DNA of 64,000 bases, from positions 1,131,561-1,195,560 of the forward strand of contig VUYV01000214.1 in NCBI GenBank assembly GCA_008711295.1, read 5' to 3'. The DNA comes from Anarhynchus alexandrinus (lineage: Eukaryota; Chordata; Aves; Charadriiformes; Charadriidae). The translations under genes were made by a program, and so were the position numbers. Positions within the stretch are counted from its first letter, which is position 1; each line of letters begins with the position of its first letter. Below, piece after piece: positions 56,601-64,000 of this stretch. Below the pieces are notes generated by a model. It saw only the letters and a list, made by a program, of their open reading frames with translations. It was not told the DNA's origin and ran no database searches.

Positions 56601-59304
56601 TGCAGTGCAGTACAGAGGCACTCTCCGCTTCGGCAGTGCGGGTACAGTCCCCTAAGAGCAAATAGGACGGCGAGCGATGCTAGGGGGCAGCAGCAGATGG
56701 GGGAAAGAGATTTGGGTGGCTGCTGTGGGCTCTGTCAAGACTGCCTGTGTTTTTTTCTCTGCAGGTAGCAAGGCTTTCTTTGCTGTTTCCCACTAGTTAT
56801 TATCACCGATTGGGCCAGAGAGCCTTTGCAGAACGCTGGGGCATTGCGGGTGCAATATCCCCTTGGCACGTCTTGTCTGGGGTGGGGTCGGGGTCATCCT
56901 TGCGGAGGTTTTGGCTCTCCTGGAGGAGACAGCCGCTCCGTGGGCACAGCCTGGTGCTCGTTCCTTAGGCTGGACCTCTCGGCGCCGGGCCCTGGAGACA
57001 CCGCTTGGGCAAAAGGCGAAGTCCTGCTCCCTTGGGTGCATCGTGGTGGGGGCGGCTGGGCTGGGCGGGCTGGGGAAGCCCCCCTGGGTGGGCAGGAGGT
57101 GCCACGGCCGCCCTCCCGCGGGCCGTGTCGGCAGCTGTGTAGCAAATGGCCTGTTACTCGCCTGATGGGTTGTGTTAATAAGCATGTGTGCCTGGGCCCC
57201 CCTGGCTCTTGCAGATGATCCAGCTGCTGGCCTGTGACTTGCTGCTCTCTCTCCGCACCAGCCTGTGGCAGAAGCAGGCGAACGCCAGCCAGGCCCTGGG
57301 TGAGACCTACCATGCCTCGGCCCCCGAGCTGACGGGCTTCCAGCGCGACCTCGGCAGCCTGCGCAAGCTGGCCCACGGCTTCAGGCCCGCCTATCGCAAG
57401 GTGATGGCTCGGCTCCTCTGCTCGCTCCACCTCCGGCTTAGCTATAGCCCCTTCCCGGGGGTGGGGTGGGGGTGATGGGAAAGCTGTGGCCCTTGGAAAC
57501 ATAGGGTGTGCGTGGGCTTGAGCGGTTTGGACACTTGGGGTGGGATGGTCTGCCACTAGCAGCCTCCATGCTTTCTCTGGGTGGGTGATGAGGGAGGTTC
57601 CCATGGGAGTCTGGTGCATGTGGGGAGGTGTCCACCTCCGTTTCTACCTAGAAAACCATCAGCATGTCTGTATTACCAAGGAAATACCATGGCATCCTGT
57701 CCCTCAACCCCTTCAGACGGGGTCGGTCCCTCCAGGGAGGCTTCCTCAGCCATGTTGGCTCTGTGGGTAGCTGGGGGGTCAGATGCCTTCTGCACCTGTA
57801 GAGCACCAGGTGCTTCTCTGGGGGTTTCCCCCCACCCTTCTGTTCTGTTTAGTCTATCTAGTTTTAAACCTCTTTAGAGGAAGTGTAGACTAATACTTGC
57901 ACAAGAGAGTAGTCCTGCTATTGTCCAGACTCTGGATTTCAAAGTTTGATGCTGTTACCAGAGTGCTGCACCAGCAGCCCGGAGTGAGACGCCCGCCGAG
58001 GCCACAGTGCCAGGGTTTGCTCTCCCATTTTCCACCCTGTTCCTGCTCTTGTTCTTCCCCCTTTCCGGGCCGTTCATAGTTATGTGTCAAATGCTCTTTT
58101 TTTTTTTTTTTTTCCCTTTTTTTTTTTTGCCCTTTCCTGCAATTTCTCTAGCTCCGGGGGGGGNGAGAAGTGGGTCTGTTGTTGTCAGAGACATCAGCAC
58201 TCCGCTCTCGAAACGCGGTGGCTGAGGGATGACATGAGTTCAGCCGCAGCATCACCCCCAAGCCAGCTCGCCTCTCACCCCCGGTCCTCTGCCTTCCCTT
58301 CCAGGTCTTCCTCCACGAGGCCACCGTGCGCCTGATGGCGGGTGCCAGCCCTACCCGCACCCACCAGCTGCTGGAGCACAGCTTGAGGCGACGCACGCCC
58401 CAGAGCAGCAAGCAAGGTCTGCCCTGGGGGCCTGGGCAGCGACCCATGGCCAGTGGGGCTGGGAGGGGGCAGCGCTCGGGCAAGGTGGGGGGGGCATAGC
58501 TGCAGCCGACAGCATCTTCCCCGTGTCTGAGGCTCAGGATAACGAGCTCCCATCAGCCTATAGCTCACGGTGATGCACTGTACAAGTTGGTTGAAGTGAG
58601 ATGCCAGCTCTGGGCTGGAGGTGTCGGCAAACAGGTTGGAAAATGTCTGCCTTCGTGCAGCCACGCGTGAGCAAAACTTGGCAGGCTGGAGTTCAGGGTG
58701 GTCGATGCAAAGGCAGAAGCCAGGAATCCTAATGTCACGTAAGTAAAGAGACATAGTGCTGGCTATAAAATACCTTGAGGGGGTTAAGAAAATAGGTAGA
58801 TGTCTGTGCTGGGATGAGTCCTAGGAAGTGAAGTTAAAGGGATCGTCTGTGTAGAAGACAGGATAGCCAGCTCCTGCCTGATTCCAGCTCAGACTGTTCT
58901 CCCCTGCCAGCCTAAAGCAGCTGCTTGGGGCTCTGCAGGGTGCCCCTCGCTCTTGGCACATCCTGGGGGACGCCAGCCAGGGATGCCTGTGCTAACTGGT
59001 GCCAGTCAAGGGCCCGCATGGTGGGGTTTCATCATGCAGGTGGTAGCTTCATCATGAGGTTTCTCTCTCCTCTTTGCACATAGGTGAACTGGACACCCTG
59101 CCGGGCCAGAGGGAGCGAGCCACGGCCATCCTGTTAGCCTGTCGCCATCTCCCCCTCTCCTTCCTCTCCTCCCCGGGCCAGCGAGCGGTCCTGCTGGCTG
59201 AGGCTGCCCGCACCCTGGAGAAGGTGGGGGACAAGCGGTCCTGCAATGACTGCCAGCAGATGATCGTCAAGCTGAGCGGGGGCACGGCCATCGCCGCCTC
59301 CTAA
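35592..59304 (+). CDS. SREBF2: SREBF2 (sterol regulatory element-binding protein 2), complete coding region, 19 exons
   Basis: SREBP-2 is an ER membrane protein released by S1P and S2P in the Golgi when sterols are low; its N-terminal bHLH-zipper half then activates cholesterol synthesis and uptake genes. Exons 35592-35673, 40191-40508, 41407-41588, 42782-42922, 44709-44930, 46053-46167, 46376-46557, 47353-47545, 48548-48729, 49410-49683, 50669-50838, 51051-51219, 51731-51851, 53719-53828, 55122-55254, 55806-55974, 57215-57400, 58305-58416 and 59084-59304 join in phase to 1093 residues (human 1141). Domains: acidic N-terminus ([14 protein letters not shown]), Ser/Gly- and Gln-rich region to ~240, bHLH-zipper ~283-355 with the SREBP-specific Tyr in [12 protein letters not shown]2P site DRSRILLC at 430-437, TM1 ~434-454, S1P site RNVL at 471-474, TM2 ~487-509, then the SCAP-binding regulatory domain. 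The ATG has G at -3 and +4. Confidence 0.97.
35674..40190 (+). other. SREBF2 intron 1
   Basis: 4.5 kb. The first ~600 bp are G-rich with many GCGTGGG/CCCACGC motifs; from about 37.9 to 39.7 kb it becomes AT-rich. No transposon or RNA gene recognised. Confidence 0.7.
40191..40508 (+). CDS. SREBF2: SREBF2 exon 2
   Basis: Residues 28-133. Reads [16 protein letters not shown], a Ser/Gly run, then a Gln/Pro-rich stretch to NAATSFQ. The N at 40354 leaves one His/Gln codon open. About 30 residues found at this point in human SREBP-2 are absent. Confidence 0.93.
41407..41588 (+). CDS. SREBF2: SREBF2 exon 3
   Basis: Residues 134-194, Gln/Val/Thr-rich ([15 protein letters not shown] and on to QVQQVP). 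Acceptor CTGCTTTTCAG, donor CCA|GTAAGT. Confidence 0.95.
42782..42922 (+). CDS. SREBF2: SREBF2 exon 4
   Basis: Residues 195-241, reading [16 protein letters not shown] and on to QTTALQ. Donor CAG|GTACCG; the first six intron bases would encode the Val-Pro found in mammals. Confidence 0.93.
44709..44930 (+). CDS. SREBF2: SREBF2 exon 5 (basic region and helix 1)
   Basis: Residues 242-315. Carries [19 protein letters not shown]; Tyr294 replaces the Arg of other bHLH proteins and lets SREBPs bind SREs as well as E-boxes. Donor AAG|GTAAAG. Confidence 0.97.
46053..46167 (+). CDS. SREBF2: SREBF2 exon 6 (helix 2 and zipper)
   Basis: Residues 316-353, reading [19 protein letters not shown] then the leucine-zipper start [13 protein letters not shown]. 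Donor AACA|GTAAGT. Confidence 0.97.
46376..46557 (+). CDS. SREBF2: SREBF2 exon 7
   Basis: Residues 354-414: zipper tail and the Ser/Pro-rich degron-like stretch ([19 protein letters not shown]). Acceptor TTTTTGCAG. Confidence 0.96.
47353..47545 (+). CDS. SREBF2: SREBF2 exon 8 (TM1, S2P and S1P sites)
   Basis: Residues 415-478. Sumoylation-type [17 protein letters not shown] (S2P), TM1, then the luminal loop [21 protein letters not shown]. The loop before RNVL differs from the mammalian one but keeps the RxxL rule of S1P. Confidence 0.96.
48548..48729 (+). CDS. SREBF2: SREBF2 exon 9 (TM2)
   Basis: Residues 479-539: [19 protein letters not shown] and on, then [19 protein letters not shown]. 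The first of two AGs (48547) keeps the mammalian spacing; the one at 48553 is also in frame and would drop two residues. Confidence 0.94.
49410..49683 (+). CDS. SREBF2: SREBF2 exon 10
   Basis: Residues 540-630 of the regulatory domain ([37 protein letters not shown]). Donor ACAG|GTAGGA. Confidence 0.96.
50669..50838 (+). CDS. SREBF2: SREBF2 exon 11
   Basis: Residues 631-687 ([17 protein letters not shown]). Acceptor TCTGGTGCAG, donor GCG|GTGAGT. Confidence 0.96.
50931..50984. repeat. 18-bp tandem repeat, three copies
   Basis: TGCAATTACAGTATGGCC, TGCAATTATGATATGAGC and TGTAATTATGGTGTGACC lie end to end in SREBF2 intron 11. Confidence 0.8.
51051..51219 (+). CDS. SREBF2: SREBF2 exon 12
   Basis: Residues 688-743 ([34 protein letters not shown]). 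Acceptor CTTTCCCCAG, donor CCCG|GTGAGA. Confidence 0.96.
51731..51851 (+). CDS. SREBF2: SREBF2 exon 13
   Basis: Residues 744-783 ([19 protein letters not shown], ending QEEEEP). Acceptor TCCTCTCTAG, donor CCGTG|GTAAGT. Confidence 0.95.
52690..52988 (-). mobile_element. CR1 LINE, 3' fragment (~300 bp)
   Basis: CATAGAATCATAGAATGG at 52690 begins a reverse-oriented CR1 3' end, running to AAAAAGTCCTTCCCC. It lies in SREBF2 intron 13 and is 5'-truncated. A perfect inverted repeat sits at its inner end (52980-52999). Confidence 0.9.
53719..53828 (+). CDS. SREBF2: SREBF2 exon 14
   Basis: Residues 784-820 ([27 protein letters not shown]). Acceptor TTCTTGTTTCAG. Confidence 0.95.
55122..55254 (+). 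CDS. SREBF2: SREBF2 exon 15
   Basis: Residues 821-864 ([19 protein letters not shown]). The donor TCAGA|GTGCGT lacks the usual G at -1, so it is a weaker site. Confidence 0.92.
55806..55974 (+). CDS. SREBF2: SREBF2 exon 16
   Basis: Residues 865-921 ([31 protein letters not shown]). Acceptor TCTCTTTCAG, donor AAC|GTAAGA. The following intron hosts mir-33. Confidence 0.95.
56547..56615 (+). ncRNA. MIR33: mir-33 precursor hairpin (intron 16 of SREBF2)
   Basis: A 69-nt hairpin. The 5' arm 56552-56572 reads GTGCATTGTAGTTGCATTGC plus A, identical to known miR-33-5p; the 3' arm 56592-56612 reads CAATGTTTCTGCAGTGCAGT plus A and pairs with it; CTGTA/TACAG close the stem. It lies on the sense strand between exons 16 and 17, the same intron as human mir-33a. 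Family knowledge: miR-33 represses ABCA1 and other cholesterol-efflux and fatty-acid-oxidation genes, in concert with its host. Confidence 0.97.
57215..57400 (+). CDS. SREBF2: SREBF2 exon 17
   Basis: Residues 922-983 ([38 protein letters not shown]). Acceptor CTCTTGCAG, donor AAG|GTGATG. Confidence 0.96.
58100..58128. repeat. Poly-T tract in SREBF2 intron 17
   Basis: Two T runs split by CCC; a single N follows at 58164 in a G run. Confidence 0.85.
58305..58416 (+). CDS. SREBF2: SREBF2 exon 18
   Basis: Residues 984-1020 ([32 protein letters not shown]). Acceptor CTTCCAG, donor CAAG|GTCTGC. Confidence 0.95.
59084..59304 (+). CDS. SREBF2: SREBF2 exon 19, coding part
   Basis: Residues 1021-1093, ending [14 protein letters not shown] then TAA at 59302-59304, matching the mammalian C-terminus. 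Acceptor TTTGCACATAG. Confidence 0.96.
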
Positions 59305-61900
59305 CGCCGGCGTGGGGCCGCCTTGTGCAAAGACAGCCCGGTCGACAGTCAGCCTGGACTTCCCTTCTTGAGCTTAAAACAAAAAAAAAATGCTAGGTTT
59401 AGGGCTGTGCCGGTGGGATTGCGATGGGGTGGGAGAGGGAGGGAGGGTTTTGTTTTTGTTTTGTTTTGTTTTTTTAACTTGCCCCAGGTTTAGCTTTATT
59501 AGCCCCCTCACTTGTTCACGGACGCTGCAGCAGAAATCTCTCTAGTTGTGGTTTTTGTGACTGTGCCTGGGGCTGTTGGGAAGCGCTGCCCCGACCCGGA
59601 GCCCCCGTCCCTGCTGGGGGGAGAAGCCCACAAGCCCAAGGCATAGAGAAGCAGCGCATCCCGTGTCTGTCCTCAGGGGCATTTTGTTCCCTTCCCAAAC
59701 GCCTCTGCAGAAAGAAACCTCTGGGGAGGGCAGGGGATCTGCTCGAGCCTTGCCCCATGGGGCTGCTGGGGTCTGGGGCCATTCCTGGGAGAGAGGGCGA
59801 AGGCACCGGCTTTCCTTGAGCTGTGTGTCAGGAAACTGGAGCCCGCTGGACCCAACTTACAGAGGTGCTCTGGGAGTATTGCTTGGGGCCAGTACTGCCC
59901 AGCAAATTTCTCTACGGTTTTTATACAGGTTTTTTTATAGGAGTGTTTGTGGCTTTACAAATATGTAGGGAACGATGCAGCAGATTTCCCTTCTCTACTT
60001 CACGCATTTTCTTCCTGTGATCAGGGCTGCCTCTGTTGTTTGGTTTTTTTTTTTTGGCAGGGGGTTGGGGTTGGGGCAGCCTACAATAAGCAGAGCCTCG
60101 TAGAAGGCTGGGGAGTCCCTGGTCATCTGGTGCCGGGTGGCAGCAGAGGTGGACTTGCAGCAACCTGTGTGATGGGTGACTGCTTCTCTGGTGCCTTTTT
60201 GTTGATGCAGAAACAATTTTTAGAAACAGTTTTTTATTTTACTCAAGTCCCAGTTCCAGAACTTGTCTTAGGTGTTTCTCCTTCCCTTCTCCAACTGCTC
60301 AACAGCTCCTGAGCTCCTGCAGGGTCTGGGAGGCACTGGCTCAGGGTGTGAGTCTCCCAGCTCTGTTACCATGGCTATTGAGAGCAGTTTGACTTGCAGG
60401 TGTTGAATTTCCTGTGACTTTCCAAGAGGGGGAGGCGGATTGGGGACAGGGAGGGAACGGTTTGCCCTCCTTCTCTCTGCCTTTCCTGTTGCGTCTCTCC
60501 AAAGAAGTGCGAAGCAGTTGCCCTCTCACAGGTGCAAATGTGGAAACGAGCCTTTGGTGGGCAGGCATCGCTGTTTCTCCCTGCATGTAGCTGGCGTGTG
60601 CTTCGTGTCGGCAGCTAGAAGCACTTGGATACAGGCAGCAGCCCAATCCTATCCTGTCCCAGTCAGGCCCCTACAGCCTGATGGCTCCTGCAAAATCGGA
60701 ACTTGGGCTGTTTTGCAAGAAGCTTCTATGACTGTCCAGCTTTTGCAGAGGGGCATGAGAGCTTGAGCTCCTTCCAAACTGAGGGGAAAAGGATGGGGGC
60801 TTCTTGTCTCGCTCTGCGTGGGGTCCTTAGGGGATTTCATGTGCTACAGGAACTGAGCACAAGTAATGCTAGCCCTAGAGTTGCCTGGCTTCAACAAGTT
60901 GGAAACTGGGACCAGGAGAAAGCTGTGCCCCAGAAAATCCCATTCGCAGTGACCCTTTGCCATAGCTGTGGACAAAAGCGTGGGGACCAGAAGACACTTC
61001 CCTCCCTCCCCGACTTTATTTGGGGAATAGCTGGTGGACCCCCAGGCTCGATGGCCAGCAGTCTGTGTAACTGGAGGAGAGCTCATCCTTTGAGGGGCAG
61101 AGGTTGCTCTCGCGTGTCTGCGATGAGCAGGTATCCTAAGCATGCAGAACAGCTCTTGGGTTTGGGTGGGTTTTGGTTGCCCATCCCAAGTTTCACAGCT
61201 TATCAGTGATCCTATTTCGGGGAGTAGATCACATCCTTCTATTTTTTCTCCTCTTAAGTGATTCTTGCACTGGCTTCCTGGTCGTGGGTTTTTCCTAAAA
61301 TACAGAAACTCCTTACCTGTGGCAACCTCCCAGTTATTTCGCGTTTCCCCAGATCGGCATCCAACACATGGGAAGTTTTGTGCTTTAGTAAAAGAGGAAG
61401 CGAGACTTTTGGAAAACAGAGATGCTGAGGCTTCACTTTGTCACTAATGGTGGACTGAGTCCTGGGGGCTGGGCTGCAGGGGGGACTGGCTGGGCTGGGG
61501 GTGGGAGGCTGCTGGGCTGAAACCCTGGTGGCTAATGGCATGATCCACGGAAGGTCCTAGCACTGCTGGTACTCCTCTCCCCTCCAGGGCAAGGGATCTT
61601 TGCCCTGTTTTTTCTACACTGTTCATAAATTCGCTGCCTATCTGTCCCTACAACTTTTTTTATATGTGTGTGTATATACTGTAACTTTTTTTGTTGTTGT
61701 TTGCGGGTGGGAGGAAATTGTTTTATGGATTATGTGAAGAAAGTCTATTTATCCACATGGAGTTTGGAGTAGGGATGCTTTGTGAAACGAGGTGCAACTG
61801 GTGGTGGGGGGGTTCCCCAGGGAACATATCTGCTGTCTGAAAACCCTGTTCCAGGGCTCGTGAGCATCTGTTACCTAATAAAGGCGAACGTTACCACCAC
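59305..61900 (+). other. SREBF2: SREBF2 3'UTR
   Basis: A 2.6 kb non-coding tail with several T-rich and GT-rich runs (TATATGTGTGTGTATATAC near 61660) and no other gene. It ends just after the AATAAA at 61877. Confidence 0.85.
61877..61882 (+). promoter_or_regulatory. SREBF2 polyadenylation signal
   Basis: AATAAA in CCTAATAAAGGCG; the only canonical signal I see in the tail. Confidence 0.8.
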
Positions 61901-62500
61901 CTCCCGCCTGACCCGTTTATCTCAGCTCTCTTCATCCCACCCAGCAGGTGCTCTTAAGCATAGGTGAGCCTGAAATGTTCTTCAGAGATCTCTAACCACA
62001 CAAGCGTTTTGGGAAGCTGTCCGTCCTTTGTCCAGATAACCTGGAAAATTGAGCTATACGGCTTGCAATGAAAGATGGTCCCTTGGTGGAGCAAGTGTGG
62101 TGTCTCTGTGCTCCTTTGGAAGCAACCCAAGAGGCTGATGGCTACCACGCAAGGTAGAGCTGGGCCAGAAGCCTGCAATTTTAGGAGCATCTATATAGGA
62201 GGAAAGCATTTTACCTGACCTTGCTTGGAACAATGTCGTTCTGCTCCCTCTCTTTGTTTCTCTGCTCCCCCTGGTAAAACTGTCAGAACCATTAAACTTC
62301 AGGCAGAGATCTGTTTGGTTTTTTGTGTAGCTGCTTGAAGGGTTTTGCAGTTGTCCCTGGAAGCTGTGTTCCCACCACGTTCCCCATGGAGGACATCCCC
62401 CAGACCCTGCGGAGGAGTGAGCTTTGCACCCTGCTGCCCGTGGGGAAGGGGCTGGGCTTTTGGGAGCAGCACGGGGACCCCCAGCCAATCCATACCGAGG
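61901..62500. other. Intergenic spacer between convergent SREBF2 and SHISA8
   Basis: About 0.6 kb with no recognised element. Confidence 0.6.
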
Positions 62501-63048
62501 CCATACAGTTTAATGTATTATTTATTGACAAGGTGGAGGCCGGGGTAGTGGGGAAGGGGAGGCTGGGGAGGGAAAGAGGCTGCTCGGGCTCTGCCAGCAG
62601 CGCCGGGATGGTGCTTTGAGTCCGTTGCTCTTCCCCCTCCTGCTCGCAGGGGTTAGGTAGCAGTGCCTGGCCCCAGCAAGATGTGTCCATCCCCCCACCA
62701 TCCTCCTTGGGGACTGTGGTCTGTCCGGCATCAGCCCCCCACCCCCTGCTCCACCTCTGTGCCCCTGGCTCAGCCTCTTCATGGGGCGGGCTGAGAATGG
62801 CTGAAACTTGTTGCCCGAATGAGAGGGACGGCCTCCTGGCCCACGGTGCCTTCCTCGATGGTGAAGCGCAGCCGGCAGCCCCCATCCCCGGGGAGAGGAA
62901 GGACGGTGTGTCTCCCACCATGGCCAGCTGTCGCGGCTTACGTTAGGACCGACGATGCTTTGCTCTGGCGGGCGGGCCGCCCCCGGGGGGAGGCCGTCAG
63001 GCGAGGGGGGCAGCCCCAGCCCCGGTCCCCGATGGCGCCGGCCGGCTG
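62500..63048 (-). other. SHISA8: SHISA8 3'UTR (inferred)
   Basis: The stretch between the SHISA8 stop codon and the minus-strand AATAAA; GC-rich, no separate gene supported. Confidence 0.6.
62521..62526 (-). promoter_or_regulatory. SHISA8 polyadenylation signal (minus strand)
   Basis: TTTATT on the plus strand is AATAAA on the minus strand, in TCAATAAATAATAC. It implies a SHISA8 3'UTR from 63048 down to about 62500. Confidence 0.7.
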
Positions 63049-63365
63049 TCAGACGGTGACCTCGGTCTTGCTGTTGGTGGCGAGGTGCCGGGGGGGCTGG
63101 CCGTACAGCGGGGTGGCAGGCCCGAAGGCCTCAGGCGGCCCCTCAGAACGCAGGGTGGCCAGGCCGGGCCGGCGGGGGCCACGGGGGGGGACCCCCTCCC
63201 AGCCCCCCGGGAAGGCCGGGCCCCCCGGCAGCTTGGGGCCCTTGGCCTTGGGGGGGGGGCAGCCCCCGGGCAGGGCCGGGGCCTCGGCGGGCGGGAAGGG
63301 CAGGGCGCCGGCGGGGGGCACCTCCGGCCCCCCGAACCGCCTGTAGAAGTCCTCGGGGGCGCTCT
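63049..63365 (-). CDS. SHISA8: SHISA8 last coding exon (C-terminus)
   Basis: Read on the minus strand, the acceptor CTGTCCCCACAG is followed by two bases and SAPEDFYRRFGGPEVPPAG, a Pro/Gly-rich tail, and the ending ATNSKTEVTV then TGA at 63051-63049. The terminal EVTV is the PDZ-binding motif of the SHISA6-9 (CKAMP) group of single-pass AMPA-receptor auxiliary proteins, and SHISA8 is the gene that follows SREBF2 in human, on the opposite strand. The signal peptide, cysteine-rich domain and membrane segment lie in upstream exons beyond the window or in unreadable GC-rich DNA. The exon enters with a one-base codon carried over from the previous exon. Confidence 0.83.
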
Positions 63366-63450
63366 CTGTGGGGACAGGGGTGCGGCGTCACCCCCGTGGG
63401 GTGCCCCCCCTCCGCTGGCATGGCGGGAGGCACGGGGGGGGGGCTTGGCT

Positions 63451-63900
63451 GGGAGGCTGTGGGGCCTTGCAGGAGGGATCCTGGGTGCTGATTGGCTGGG
63501 GAGTGGGGGGGATCTTGGCCATGGATTGGCTGGGGAATGCAGCAGGGGATCCTGGCCGCGGATTGGGTGGGGGCGTGCTGTAGGGTTTGGGGAGATCCCG
63601 GGCACCGATTGGCTGGGCAGTGCTGTGGGTCATGGGGGGATCCTGAGCTCTGATTGGCTGGGCAGTGCTGCAGGTCTGTGCGGGATCCTGGGTGCTGATT
63701 GGCTAAGGAGTGCAATGGGTCCATGGGGGATCCTGAGCTCTGATTGGCTGGGGAGTGCAGTGGCTGCATGGGGGATCCTGGGCACTGATTGGCTGAGGAG
63801 TGCAGTGGCTGCATGGGGGATCCTGAGTGCTGATTGGCTGAGGAGTGCAGTGGCTGCATGGGGGATCCTGGGTGCTGATTGGCTGGCAGCAGAAGAGCTG
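63451..63900. repeat. 45-bp minisatellite with a CCAAT box per unit
   Basis: GATTGGCT-type cores start at 63490, 63524, 63561, 63607, 63652, 63697, 63742, 63787, 63832 and 63877. The last seven spacings are 45 bp except the first of them (46). Each unit also carries GGGATCCTG and GAGTGCAGTGG. It sits in the SHISA8 intron just before the last exon. Confidence 0.92.
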
Positions 63901-64000
63901 CAGAGCCTCTGCCATGCACAGTGACCCCGGGGAGCCCCGTGGCACTGGGGCGCTCGTCCCGCCCACGCCCCTCTGCGAGCCCCCCATCCCTCCCCACCCA

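Larger units (their letters stand above)
50839..59083 (+). other. SREBF2 introns 11-18
   Basis: Introns 50839-51050, 51220-51730, 51852-53718, 53829-55121, 55255-55805, 55975-57214, 57401-58304 and 58417-59083. Apart from mir-33, the CR1 end at 52690, an 18-bp triplet repeat at 50931 and a poly-T tract, nothing is recognised. Confidence 0.55.

Noticed and set aside
62790..62880. Minus-strand stretch reading RFTIEEGTVGQEAVPLIRA in the SHISA8 3'UTR
   Set aside because: Short, in-frame stops nearby, no splice sites, and downstream of the SHISA8 stop codon; probably chance.
63085..63997. Long open frames on both strands with 15-residue repeats (ADWLRSAVAAWGIL and QPISTQDPPCSHCTP types)
   Set aside because: They are translations of a 45-bp minisatellite whose period is a multiple of three; the minus-strand frame differs from the SHISA8 exon frame and a splice acceptor separates them.

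Overview
This window is vertebrate nuclear DNA, almost certainly from a bird. Four fragments of the avian CR1 retroposon are present, each with the typical 3' end (an ATTCTATGA-type terminal repeat followed by the GGTTGGAAGGGACC block). Every gene is split into short exons with GT-AG introns, and the gene order matches human 22q13.2: MEI1, CCDC134, SREBF2 with miR-33, SHISA8. The assembly is draft grade: there is a 43-base run of N at 35480-35522 and single Ns at 35097, 40354 and 58164.

Layout. 1-23.5 kb (+): the 3' part of MEI1. Seventeen exons join in frame to give 762 codons and a stop; the first ~500 codons of a typical MEI1 lie left of the window. One intron is of the GC-AG class. 23.5-26.4 kb: downstream sequence and a 1.1 kb CR1 fragment with reverse transcriptase remnants. 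26.4-34.9 kb (+): CCDC134, with a CpG-rich promoter, a non-coding first exon, a 4.2 kb first intron holding a duplicated segment, and six coding exons that join to 229 codons. 35.3-61.9 kb (+): SREBF2, with an SRE plus CCAAT promoter, 19 exons joining to 1093 codons, mir-33 in intron 16, and a 2.6 kb 3'UTR. 62.5-64 kb (-): the last exon of SHISA8, convergent with SREBF2, preceded by an intron carrying a 45-bp minisatellite in which every unit has a CCAAT box.

How the parts relate. SREBF2 encodes the ER-membrane precursor of the sterol-regulated transcription factor SREBP-2; its intronic miR-33 is known to repress cholesterol efflux genes, so one transcript raises synthesis and uptake while limiting export. 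The SRE and CCAAT pair upstream of SREBF2 would let SREBP-2 activate its own gene. MEI1 (meiotic double-strand breaks), CCDC134 (ER lumen/secretory) and SHISA8 (AMPA-receptor auxiliary protein) are linked by old synteny and not by a shared pathway.

All exon boundaries were read by eye: splice signals, phase agreement and, for CCDC134 and SREBF2, comparison with remembered mammalian proteins. I see no CRISPR, bacterial or viral genes. The most unusual items are the 45-bp CCAAT-box array, the duplicated segment in CCDC134 intron 1, the GC-AG intron in MEI1, the altered exon 4/5 junction and shortened N-terminal region of SREBF2, and two unassigned splice-flanked open segments inside MEI1.
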